From positions 1-37,898 of IMG/VR virus record IMGVR_UViG_3300032273_000005: DNA of 37,898 nt; one strand, written 5' to 3'. Of the stretch, positions 1 to 5,597 are shown piece after piece. How positions within the stretch are numbered: position 1 is the stretch's first letter; every line of letters starts with the position of its first letter. The DNA comes from a virus. The notes beneath the pieces are model-generated. The model searched no databases and had not been told where the DNA came from. It saw nothing but the letters and a program-made list of their open reading frames with translations. Position numbers and translations under genes: made by a program.

Positions 1-308
1 AGCGGCATCCACCAATGCGGGTTACAGGGTGTGTAATTAAAGATCCCATCTTTGTCGGTTTTACCGACCAGATACCAGTCGTATTCCATCTTCCCTGTTA
101 CTTTGCTGGGGCGTTCGAGACAGATCCCGATCGCCTGGCCTTCGTAGAAAGAGTAAGCACGGCTGGCCTCGCAGTAGACCAGAAGAAAGGTGTCGACGGG
201 TGCCAGGCACATGTCCGACCAGTGTCCTAACTTCGGTCGCGTCAAGGACTGCTTGATAAAAGCTTTCCATGACATCTTACGAGGGCGGGGAAATTGAGAT
301 TTAGGCAT
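1..308 (-). CDS. Partial DUF551-like hypothetical protein (C-terminus beyond window)
   Basis: A leftward reading frame runs open from an ATG at 308 to the left edge, giving 102 codons. The start overlaps the stop of the upstream gene in an ATGCCTAA arrangement, and GAGGA lies about 8 nt before the ATG, so translation is probably coupled. The visible protein begins MPKSQFPRPRKMSWKAF and contains a segment reading APVDTFLLVYCEA, a glycine turn, and then NPHWWMP at the edge. The order 'AP-D-T-LLVY ... G ... HWWMP' resembles the small DUF551 family of phage proteins, which end in an hWMPLP motif. This family link is by eye and function is unknown. It is the last visible gene of a leftward operon of small genes. 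Confidence 0.7.
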   Translation of the reverse strand, partial: MPKSQFPRPRKMSWKAFIKQSLTRPKLGHWSDMCLAPVDTFLLVYCEASRAYSFYEGQAIGICLERPSKVTGKMEYDWYLVGKTDKDGIFNYTPCNPHWWMP

Positions 309-687
309 GGCGTAGTCCTCGGGTTCTGCAGTAATTTTCATTGCATCTGCGACGGAGTTTCCGAGAACCTCGGTTCCATTTGGCAATGTCTTTCGGCCGC
401 AGCCAGTCGACTTGCCCTTGGTTGTATGTGTAATAACCTTCCTCTATTTCGATGTAGCCAACTGCCCAGCGCCCGAAGGTCGTTAGAGCAGACATGGCCA
501 AGCCAGCGACGGTCGCTGACATTCCACCGGTGAAGGTTGAACCGCCGTGCAGGACGAATGCCAGCCACGAGGCTGTTAAGTCGACCTTTAACGGGTGGTT
601 AAGAAGGATGAGAACCTGATGGCGAGGCAACTTGAGAGCCAGCGCCAGGAAACCCATTACGATGAGTGCGCCTGCTTCAATAATCAT
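301..687 (-). CDS. Small membrane protein, unknown function
   Basis: 128 aa, starting at ATG 687 rather than the longer frame from 732, because AGGAGG sits 6 nt upstream and the ATG overlaps the previous stop as ATGA. The N-terminus (MIIEAGALIVMGFLALALKL) is a clear membrane helix. A second hydrophobic stretch lies at about residues 37-72 and includes a GGMSATVAGLAMSAL segment. The C-terminal 50 residues are polar and very basic (KWNRGSRKLRRR), so they are probably cytoplasmic. No family was recognised. Early-type phage membrane proteins of this size include superinfection-exclusion and host-takeover factors, but nothing in the sequence decides this. Confidence 0.75.
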   Translation of the reverse strand: MIIEAGALIVMGFLALALKLPRHQVLILLNHPLKVDLTASWLAFVLHGGSTFTGGMSATVAGLAMSALTTFGRWAVGYIEIEEGYYTYNQGQVDWLRPKDIAKWNRGSRKLRRRCNENYCRTRGLRHA

Positions 688-1691
688 TGAGTGTCCTCCT
701 TTTTGAGGCGAATAACGTGGTCCTGGAACCACTGCGGATACTGAGCTAGACGACCGCCCAGTCGGTTAGCCGATAACCAACGGCGCGCGGCCCCGTACGT
801 GGTTAGTAATGACTTGGTCTCCTCGGAGCCCATCCATGTGTCGTGCCAGTACTGCTGTTGCGGCACGAGCACCTGGTGGTGGAGTAACTCCGTAACCTCT
901 ACCAGGTCCGCCGCTGCCAGTCCGATGCCTTCGTCCTTGGTGCTGCGTGCGGAGTGTAAGTAACTCGCAGTGCTCTTCGCCGGGGTTCTCGAAGTCATTG
1001 TCAGTTTGCGGATGTGGTTCCGGGTACGTGGCAAGGCATTCTCAAACTCTCTCGAGCCAAAGGCATCAAGGTTGAACTCGTATTCTTTGTGGATCTGCTT
1101 TATGGGGAACGCTTCCTGTGTCAGGTATAAGTGAGCAGGGTTGGCGCATCGTCCCAGTACGTGGGTGTCGTAACCGAGGAACTGTGTCTGTTGTGTTCTC
1201 ATGACGGTGCCACGGTGGACGCGCAAGGCTGGACACCTGTGACGTAGCTCATAGCGCGGCAGGTTTCTCACTTTTGGGCTGAGCAGCGCTTCGAACGCGT
1301 TACCGCGTTTCCATTTCAGATGGATGAAGTGATGAGGGTACTGGTAAATGAGGAGCCAGAAACCTTCGATCAGGTGATTATGGCCTTGCTTGAGCATGCG
1401 CTGAGTGGGTGTGTGAGCCGTAACCGTGCCCATTGGTATCGGTCTACCAGTGGACTGGGAATCGTTGAACCAGGTTTCAAGGAGCTGGGGATCGGGCGTC
1501 TGCAACCAGCAGTCTCCGATGTGCTCTGAGCGATCCTGGGCTTTGTACATATCAGGATCAGTTTCCCTGTTTCGATGGAGATTCTCGATCAAATTGGGAG
1601 GGAAGAAAGGTAGTCCGATAGGCTTTGAACCGCGTATGTTACGGCGTAAAAGCGGGGTTTCAGGGTAGTATGTTGAAAATTCTTTGTGCAT
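684..1691 (-). CDS. Hypothetical protein, His/Arg-rich
   Basis: 335 aa from ATG 1691, which has TGGAAG 5 nt upstream. The frame extends to a TTG at 1754, but that start has no ribosome site. The protein is rich in His, Arg, Trp and Tyr. Its middle part carries scattered Cys and His residues (RHRCPALRVHRG, GRCANPAHLYL) that could bind metal but match no zinc-finger or HNH spacing I know. The last 80 residues look helical (AADLVEVTELLHHQVLV). I do not recognise it. It is the largest gene of the leftward block, is coupled by an ATGA overlap to the membrane protein downstream, and is preceded by a long AT-rich gap. Confidence 0.65.
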   Translation of the reverse strand: MHKEFSTYYPETPLLRRNIRGSKPIGLPFFPPNLIENLHRNRETDPDMYKAQDRSEHIGDCWLQTPDPQLLETWFNDSQSTGRPIPMGTVTAHTPTQRMLKQGHNHLIEGFWLLIYQYPHHFIHLKWKRGNAFEALLSPKVRNLPRYELRHRCPALRVHRGTVMRTQQTQFLGYDTHVLGRCANPAHLYLTQEAFPIKQIHKEYEFNLDAFGSREFENALPRTRNHIRKLTMTSRTPAKSTASYLHSARSTKDEGIGLAAADLVEVTELLHHQVLVPQQQYWHDTWMGSEETKSLLTTYGAARRWLSANRLGGRLAQYPQWFQDHVIRLKKEDTQ

Positions 1692-2197
1692 TTGGACTTC
1701 CAGATGGTGATTAAGTTGCTGATTTACGTGGAGAACGGGGCTACAGCGCTTCAAATACTTTACATACTAGCTATTATGATCTATGAAACCTAAAAAAGGT
1801 AGTAAAGTATTTAAAAAAAAAGATAAATGGGGTAAATATACATGGCGGTGCAAACATGCCCCAATGCAAAGAGTTTTAAGCTCCATGAGCTTAAACCTCT
1901 TTTAAACCAAAGCTTTAAAGCTAAAGCTGGATGAACTTAGAGCCTGGAGCCAGGTAACAAAGTCACATTGAATCAATGATTTAGAGTCTCTAAATGACTG
2001 AGTAAATTGAGACTTAAAAAGTGACTTATATATGTTACAGACTGATAAATAGTGTTGATGTCTGTCTTGGCATGTTTTTTGACTTTGGCTAAGTCGTAAG
2101 TGACAACGGAGCGTCGTGAGTTCCAACGATTAAGTTGTTACCTGCATTGTAGCGATCTAGTTCTCCATATACGCAAAAAATTCGATGGAGATTTTCG
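1692..2197. other. AT-rich non-coding stretch with palindromes; possible origin or control region
   Basis: About 500 bases with no convincing gene on either strand and visibly richer in A+T than the rest, with an A9 run near 1813. It holds short perfect inverted repeats: TTTAAGCTC/GAGCTTAAA at 1875-1895 (9 bp, 3-nt loop), TTTAGAG/CTCTAAA at 1980-1994 (7 bp, 1-nt loop), and ACAGAC/GTCTGT around 2037-2074. The base composition, the palindromes and the position between two leftward transcripts suit a promoter region or replication origin. This is inference, since no iteron array or known origin motif was found. Confidence 0.4.
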
Positions 2198-2218
2198 AAA
2201 AAGGACGGCGTTACGTCC
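2198..2218 (-). terminator. Second intrinsic terminator of a tandem pair
   Basis: Read leftward, GGACG and CGTCC form a 5-bp stem with a 6-nt loop (2203-2218), followed directly by TTTTT (2198-2202). It lies just beyond the stronger terminator at 2221-2262, as a back-up stop for the 284-aa gene. Confidence 0.5.
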
Positions 2219-2220
2219 GA

Positions 2221-2262
2221 ATTAAAAAAGGCCATCTCAGGAACAAGTCCCAAGATGGCCTG
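2221..2262 (-). terminator. Intrinsic terminator after the 284-aa gene
   Basis: Read leftward, AGGCCATCT pairs perfectly with AGATGGCCT (2253-2261 with 2229-2237, 9 bp, 15-nt loop) and is followed by a run of six T at 2224-2229. It starts about 11 nt after the stop codon at 2273. This is the clearest rho-independent terminator in the window and shows that the leftward transcription unit ends here. Confidence 0.9.
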
Positions 2263-2272
2263 TGATGCTTGA

Positions 2273-3127
2273 CTACTTGCTAGTCAAGGATGAGGGGGTA
2301 CGATCGCGCAGTTCAACACCGAGTTGAGCAGCTGCATCGCGGAAGTCGGTCAAGTCGACCTCTGCCAGGTACAGATTGTTGTCGCACTCACTCTCCCAGT
2401 CCGAGTCTTCCTCGGCCTGCTGAAAGAGTTCATCGCAGCGGACGACGTCAGCCATCAACTTGATGTGAGTTGCATCGATGGCGGCCTCGAGCACAACGGC
2501 TGCGAAGTCACTGTCGAATTCCGACTCGTCGGCGACCTGGACATCGAGATGAGCACCATCCAGAAAACCGTGGAAGGTCGGGCGGTGCTTCTTATTCCAA
2601 CGAATCCGACGCTGTTCGGCAATAACTCGTGCCTGTTCAGCTTCCTCGGCCGTCGCCATATCCAGAGCCGACCTGCGTTTCTTGGCCTGGGTAGGCCGCG
2701 CAGTCATGCTGAGCTGGAAGTTCAAGGCATCCTCGATTGCTGCGTCAAGACGCGACTCCCGAGTTTCGTCCTTGTTCTTGGCATTCACATACTCGCTCTT
2801 ACCGTGCATGCGCAAACCAAAGTCACGGAGTGCAATCGCCTTGCAGCCTGCAACCAGGTTGGTCGGGTTGAACGTGAACGACTTCAACTGGGGCAGTGCG
2901 AGAGCGAACATCCGATTACCAATCCGTTCGCACACGATAGAGCGCCGGATATCATCCGAGATCTTAGCAACGAAACCGGAGATGACTTCGGTAACGCTGT
3001 CGATCGCGCTGTGTGCGGGATTTGTAGAGGGGGTAACCACCGGCGAATCTTTGTCGATCGCGGTCAAGTGGTCTGAATCTGCCTTGCGGGCAGGGCGAAC
3101 TTTCTTTGCAGTGGCTTTTGCTGCCAT
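2273..3127 (-). CDS. Hypothetical protein with basic N-terminal tail
   Basis: 284 aa. The start is set at ATG 3127 because AAGGAGG lies 8 nt upstream; the ATG at 3133 would be only 2 nt from it. The first 14 residues (AAKATAKKVRPARK) are a histone-tail-like Lys/Ala/Arg stretch. The middle is largely helical with a second basic patch (TQAKKRRSALD, then RRIRWNKKHRP). The last 80 residues are strongly acidic (ESEFDSDF, EEDSDWESE). A basic head with an acidic tail suggests a nucleic-acid or protein-interaction role, but no family is recognised. The perfect SD and two tandem terminators suggest strong, discrete expression. A 330-nt hairpin-rich leader precedes it. Confidence 0.8.
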   Translation of the reverse strand: MAAKATAKKVRPARKADSDHLTAIDKDSPVVTPSTNPAHSAIDSVTEVISGFVAKISDDIRRSIVCERIGNRMFALALPQLKSFTFNPTNLVAGCKAIALRDFGLRMHGKSEYVNAKNKDETRESRLDAAIEDALNFQLSMTARPTQAKKRRSALDMATAEEAEQARVIAEQRRIRWNKKHRPTFHGFLDGAHLDVQVADESEFDSDFAAVVLEAAIDATHIKLMADVVRCDELFQQAEEDSDWESECDNNLYLAEVDLTDFRDAAAQLGVELRDRTPSSLTSK

Positions 3128-3227
3128 GGTCATAACCTCCTTAAGGTCACGTTGTTGCATGATCCGCTGTACGTGGAACATGGGTTATGAAGAAACCATT
3201 TCCCCATATACCACCCAACGTAACATC

Positions 3228-3386
3228 GCGCCGAAGGCGCAACCCAAAGTCACCTTGCAGCTCTACCGCAAGGTGACTTTGAAGCGGAGCGACGATGACG
3301 CGCAGCGCATCGTGGCTACGCTGCGACGATCCCCGCAGCTCCACCGCGGGGGGCGGAGCAAGAGGCGGCAGCGCAGCGCCGTCTCT
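3228..3386. other. Array of five tandem hairpins in an intergenic leader (structured RNA candidate)
   Basis: Five successive inverted repeats fill the gap between two leftward genes: GCGCC/GGCGC (3228-3240); a 14-bp perfect stem (3245-3258 with 3268-3281) with 9-nt loop AGCTCTACC; CGCAGCG/CGCTGCG (3301-3325); CCCCGC/GCGGGG (3331-3351) with 9-nt loop AGCTCCACC; and a 9-bp stem with one G.U at 3361-3386. The two 9-nt loops differ by one base although their stems differ completely, so the loop itself seems conserved. No reading frame explains the segment. The strand is most likely minus, as the 5' leader of the 284-aa gene or the tail of the gene before it. Confidence 0.6.
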
Positions 3387-3422
3387 GGGTTGGGGGTTAC
3401 GTCGCCAAATTTTTAGGGTGGA

Positions 3423-3448
3423 ACCCGGGGGCTTGGTAGCCCCCGGGT
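3423..3448 (-). terminator. GC-rich hairpin after the zinc-ribbon gene
   Basis: An 11-bp perfect stem (ACCCGGGGGCT with AGCCCCCGGGT) with a 4-nt loop lies 13 nt beyond the stop of the leftward gene at 3461. There is no real T-run after it, only AAATTTGG further on, so it may be an RNA-processing or stability element rather than a full terminator. Confidence 0.4.
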
Positions 3449-3460
3449 AATGGGGAAAGG

Positions 3461-4024
3461 TTAGACGGTATCAGGTGTGTAACCTGTGCAGTCGCCGCAA
3501 CGGCTGTCGGGCGCCAGCCAGTCGACTTCCTTTTCACACTGGTAACAGGTTTGCTTGGAATCCAGGGTAACGACGGTGGCGTCGGGGATGATCTCAAGCA
3601 ACTGCTCGATGACCGACTTATCGGGTGCGTCCTCGGCTTCGCCAGGACTCAAGTCGATCAGGGGAAGCTCTTCTGCCTGTGCCCAGGACCAGGCATCCTT
3701 GATGGCCTCGGCCTTGGTGGCATAGCCGAAGTCTCCTGTTTGCCACGGTTCGTGGAAACCATACTCCTCATCGAGGACGAAGAGGACTGACTTCCAGCCG
3801 GCAATAGGCATGTAGACCGTAACGTATGCCCTGGGCAGGACATCGGTTACTGACTCGGACCAGCGAATCTGGCCATTAAGGTCGTGTGCGACCATGTACT
3901 TTGCTTTCATGGGTTTTGCTCCTGTTGAAAGGTGTTGGTGTTGCTTAGTTGCTCTGTCCATACCTTCTTTAGTAAGGCGGTACACAGGCATTTCTCCGTA
4001 CTGCACGGCGAGATACCGACTCAT
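3461..4024 (-). CDS. Hypothetical protein with C-terminal zinc ribbon; two possible starts
   Basis: 187 aa from ATG 4024, which has AAGGAGT 6-7 nt upstream and nearly abuts the stop of the previous gene. An in-frame ATG at 3910 also has a good AGGAG at 8 nt and would give 149 aa, so either or both starts may be used. The 38-residue extension begins MSRYLAVQYGEMPVYRLTKEG. The body reads MKAKYMVAHDLNGQIRW and so on. The C-terminus holds C-x2-C-x12-C-x2-C (CYQCEK ... SRCGDC), a zinc ribbon. No family is recognised; such ribbons occur in small phage regulators and nucleic-acid binders, which is only a possibility here. Confidence 0.75.
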   Translation of the reverse strand: MSRYLAVQYGEMPVYRLTKEGMDRATKQHQHLSTGAKPMKAKYMVAHDLNGQIRWSESVTDVLPRAYVTVYMPIAGWKSVLFVLDEEYGFHEPWQTGDFGYATKAEAIKDAWSWAQAEELPLIDLSPGEAEDAPDKSVIEQLLEIIPDATVVTLDSKQTCYQCEKEVDWLAPDSRCGDCTGYTPDTV

Positions 4025-4025
4025 G

Positions 4026-4262
4026 CTAGGACTCCTTACGGTAGATGGTGATGATGGAGTAAAAGGTTTTGTTGAATCCCCAGGACTCGATGGCCTTAAC
4101 GGCCTCTTCCTCGGTGTCGAAGTAAACTTCGTGGAGTTGAGGGTGCAGCCACCCTCCACCCTCACCCCTGCGGATCTTGCCAATGTCTCTGGGGACCATG
4201 GTATGTTGGTCGCCTGCGCAACCGTGAAAGTTAACCTCCGTGACTAAGAATTTCTTAATCAT
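4026..4262 (-). CDS. Small hypothetical protein
   Basis: 78 aa from ATG 4262, with AAAGGAG about 7 nt upstream. It holds a glycine-rich turn (RRGEGGGW) and a C-terminal part reading YFDTEEEAVKAIESWGFN and then YSIITIYRKES. That is an alpha/beta pattern common in small phage accessory proteins, where an acidic 'EEEAVKAI' helix precedes a beta strand. No function is known. It sits 12 nt after the stop of the 25-aa membrane gene and 1 nt before the zinc-ribbon gene, so it is part of one leftward operon. Confidence 0.75.
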   Translation of the reverse strand: MIKKFLVTEVNFHGCAGDQHTMVPRDIGKIRRGEGGGWLHPQLHEVYFDTEEEAVKAIESWGFNKTFYSIITIYRKES

Positions 4263-4274
4263 TGCTTTGCTCCT

Positions 4275-4352
4275 TTAAGAAATGGCCCGGTACAGCTGGT
4301 GAGCTATTCCGAGTACGGCGAGTAAGAAAATAAACCAGACTAAAACGATCAT
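4275..4352 (-). CDS. 25-aa single-pass membrane peptide
   Basis: A very short gene reading MIVLVWFIFLLAVLGIAHQL followed by YRAIS. AAGGAG lies 8 nt before the ATG (AAGGAGATCAAGG), and the stop lies 12 nt before the next gene. Residues 2-17 form one membrane helix with a short basic-aromatic tail. The evidence is the strong SD, the tight operon spacing and the helix; no homologue is known to me. Two other small membrane proteins occur in the same operon. Confidence 0.7.
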   Translation of the reverse strand: MIVLVWFIFLLAVLGIAHQLYRAIS

Positions 4353-4371
4353 CCTTGATCTCCTTGGTTAC

Positions 4372-4429
4372 TGATACCGAGTGGCATCATCAAGCCCCCT
4401 CCCCTTGTGGGAAGGAGGCTTTGTGATGC
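4372..4429 (-). promoter_or_regulatory. Junction RNA element A (long hairpin plus competing small hairpin)
   Basis: Read leftward, GCATCA and TGATGC (4424-4429 with 4384-4389) enclose a 2x2 internal loop and a 13-bp stem AAGCCTCCTTCCC/GGGGAGGGGGCTT with loop ACAA (4392-4421). Two stem positions are C.A mismatches on the plus strand but G.U pairs on the minus strand. The 3' arm TGATGCC can also pair with GGTATCA (4372-4378), making a small hairpin just before the SD of the 25-aa gene. It lies directly after the stop of the 101-aa gene. There is no T-run, so simple intrinsic termination is unlikely. Confidence 0.65.
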
Positions 4430-4440
4430 TACCAAGAATC

Positions 4441-4746
4441 TTATGACTCTTTAGAAGCCAGGTAAGCATCGCGGCGTTCGAAGATCTTCTTCGCCTGCGC
4501 CGGGGTTGCCTTCCGGAACTTGAGGTTGTGCACCGGTGCATCCTCGTTCTCGGAATCGTTGTCGAACATGCTTACCCAGTAAGCAACTTCGGGTTCGCCG
4601 ATGATAGCTTCGCCTGACTCGTACTCGAGTCCGGACTTGGCGATCTTCGGGAACAGGGAGCCGTAAAACGTGGAACCGGCCATCTTGGCGATCTTAGCTT
4701 CCAGGGCGTCGATCTGAGCTTGCATTGCTTTTTCTTTAGCGTTCAT
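4441..4746 (-). CDS. Hypothetical protein with N-terminal coiled coil
   Basis: 101 aa from ATG 4746, with AAGGAG 8 nt upstream. The longer frame to 4812 would run through a strong hairpin and has no ribosome site. The N-terminal 25 residues (MNAKEKAMQAQIDALEAKIA) form a short coiled coil with heptad spacing, suggesting an oligomer. The middle is beta-like and the C-terminus helical and basic (RKATPAQAKKIFERRDAYLA). No family is recognised. It is flanked on both sides by the junction hairpin elements of this operon. Confidence 0.75.
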   Translation of the reverse strand: MNAKEKAMQAQIDALEAKIAKMAGSTFYGSLFPKIAKSGLEYESGEAIIGEPEVAYWVSMFDNDSENEDAPVHNLKFRKATPAQAKKIFERRDAYLASKES

Positions 4747-4771
4747 GTCGTACTCCTTAGTACAGTTAAAT

Positions 4772-4848
4772 GATACCGGATGGTATCCCCATATCGCCTT
4801 TCGCAAGGCCATATGGGGATAACATCCCCCTCCAGGCGTGGAGGGGGA
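4772..4848 (-). promoter_or_regulatory. Junction RNA element C (two strong hairpins and a competing one)
   Basis: Read leftward after the 48-aa gene: TCCCCCTCCA/TGGAGGGGGA (10 bp, loop CGCC, 4825-4848), then TATCCCCATAT/ATATGGGGATA (11 bp, 4784-4821) whose inner part is GCCTT-GCGA-AAGGC, a GNRA-type tetraloop, beyond one mismatch. The 3' arm end GATACC can instead pair with GGTATC (4772-4777 with 4782-4787) just before the SD of the 101-aa gene. The layout parallels elements A and B, although the main stem sequence differs. Confidence 0.6.
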
Positions 4849-4860
4849 ATGGGGGGTTGG

Positions 4861-5007
4861 CTACTTAATGAACCAATAAAGCCGGCGCATATTGCGCTTA
4901 AGCCTAAAGCTCAAGTAAGCCTGATAAATGTCACGAATCACGAATAAAATGGCGATAGGCGACACGAGTAATGCAAGGATCAGTGACCCGTACGCAAGGT
5001 ATTCCAT
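4861..5007 (-). CDS. 48-aa single-pass membrane protein
   Basis: Reads MEYLAYGSLILALLVSPIAI followed by LFVIRDIYQAYLSFRLKRNM and a basic-aromatic tail ending WFIK. AGGAG lies 7 nt before the ATG at 5007; an overlapping ATG at 5011 opens only a 26-codon frame. Residues 7-25 are one membrane helix followed by a strongly basic tail, which favours N-out/C-in topology by the positive-inside rule. No homologue is recognised. It lies between junction hairpin elements B and C. Confidence 0.75.
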   Translation of the reverse strand: MEYLAYGSLILALLVSPIAILFVIRDIYQAYLSFRLKRNMRRLYWFIK

Positions 5008-5024
5008 ACATTTGCTCCTGTAAC

Positions 5025-5085
5025 GTGCCCCAGGTGGGCACTATCAAGCCCCCTCCCCCTGGTGGGAAGGAGGCTTTGTAGTGCC
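5025..5085 (-). promoter_or_regulatory. Junction RNA element B (near-copy of element A)
   Basis: Read leftward, GGCACTA/TAGTGCC (5079-5085 with 5037-5043) enclose the same 2x2 internal loop and the identical 13-bp stem found in element A, here with loop ACCAG (5046-5076). The outer stem differs from A by two paired, compensating changes. The 3' arm can instead form GTGCCC/GGGCAC (5025-5041) just before the SD of the 48-aa gene. It directly follows the stop of the 91-aa gene. Confidence 0.65.
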
Positions 5086-5088
5086 TAC

Positions 5089-5364
5089 TTAGCTAAGCAG
5101 CTTACGGGTGTGGCGTGCGTACTGGCTGGGTACAGTCTTACGACGTACCTTGTACCAGAGCCGCATGACTGGGTTAGCAAGTACCGTTGCCCAAAGTATT
5201 TGTGCTAGTCCCCAAGCAATACCGACAGGTATGAGAGCCACCTTCATGAGCCATACAGCGAGCTTCTTGGCATCGGGTGACAACGCATCACAGACGACGT
5301 TGCTGATTCGAGTCCAAATTACAGCGTAGAACGTGATAATTCCTACTACGATGAACAGTTCCAT
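5089..5364 (-). CDS. Two-helix membrane protein, first gene of leftward operon
   Basis: 91 aa from ATG 5364, with AAGGAGATCGAA before it. Residues 1-17 (MELFIVVGIITFYAVIW) form one membrane helix. Residues 39-65 (WLMKVALIPVGIAWGLAQILW and on) form a second. The remaining tail is highly basic (WYKVRRKTVPSQYARHTRKLL), indicating a cytoplasmic C-terminus. No family is recognised; small size and position would also fit a host-membrane early factor. It is the promoter-proximal gene of the leftward unit, facing the terminase genes across the divergent control region. Confidence 0.75.
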   Translation of the reverse strand: MELFIVVGIITFYAVIWTRISNVVCDALSPDAKKLAVWLMKVALIPVGIAWGLAQILWATVLANPVMRLWYKVRRKTVPSQYARHTRKLLS

Positions 5365-5597
5365 TTCGATCTCCTTTCTTGGTTAAATTAAGTGTTTGTA
5401 AGGGTCAATGGGTCCCTCTTGCTCGTATCCGAAACCGAATCCGAACCCGGGGGGCGTGCCATCAAGTACCCTTACATCCGTTGCCACAAGGAAATATGAA
5501 ATTTCGCCACAAGGTATATTAGTTTCTTCTAATATAGTTACCCAGCAAACCGAGCCCGCCTTGCCTCAAAGTCACCCAATCGCGCATAATCAGTTGC
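5365..5597. promoter_or_regulatory. Divergent intergenic control region
   Basis: 233 bp between the leftward operon and the rightward terminase genes. It holds a perfect 8-bp palindrome TATATTAG-N6-CTAATATA (5515-5536), a direct repeat GCCACAAGG at 5483 and 5506 (23 bp apart, about two helical turns, the second copy touching the palindrome), an inverted repeat TGTAAGGGT/ACCCTTACA (5397 and 5468), and three CCGAAN hexamers in tandem (5429-5446). I see no good -35/-10 pair for either direction, so activator-dependent or phage-specific promoters are likely. The palindrome and direct repeat look like operator sites. Confidence 0.5.

Noticed and set aside
1783-1905. Plus-strand 40-codon lysine-rich ORF (MKPKKGSKVFKKKDKWGKYT...)
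   Set aside because: No ribosome site, lies in AT-rich sequence where AAA codons arise by chance, and opposes the direction of all neighbours.
1902-2126. Minus-strand 74-codon ORF in the AT-rich gap
   Set aside because: Starts with TTG, has no nearby SD, is Ser-rich and low in typical protein pattern.
1571-2198. TTCGATGGAGATTYTCGA present at 1571 and 2181 (17 of 18 identical)
   Set aside because: One copy is inside a coding gene, and one such near-match is about what chance gives in 38 kb; two copies are not enough to call an operator.
2324-3416. Two long plus-strand ORFs opposite the 284-aa gene
   Set aside because: They mirror a minus-strand gene that has a perfect SD and terminators; no SD or plausible protein on the plus strand.
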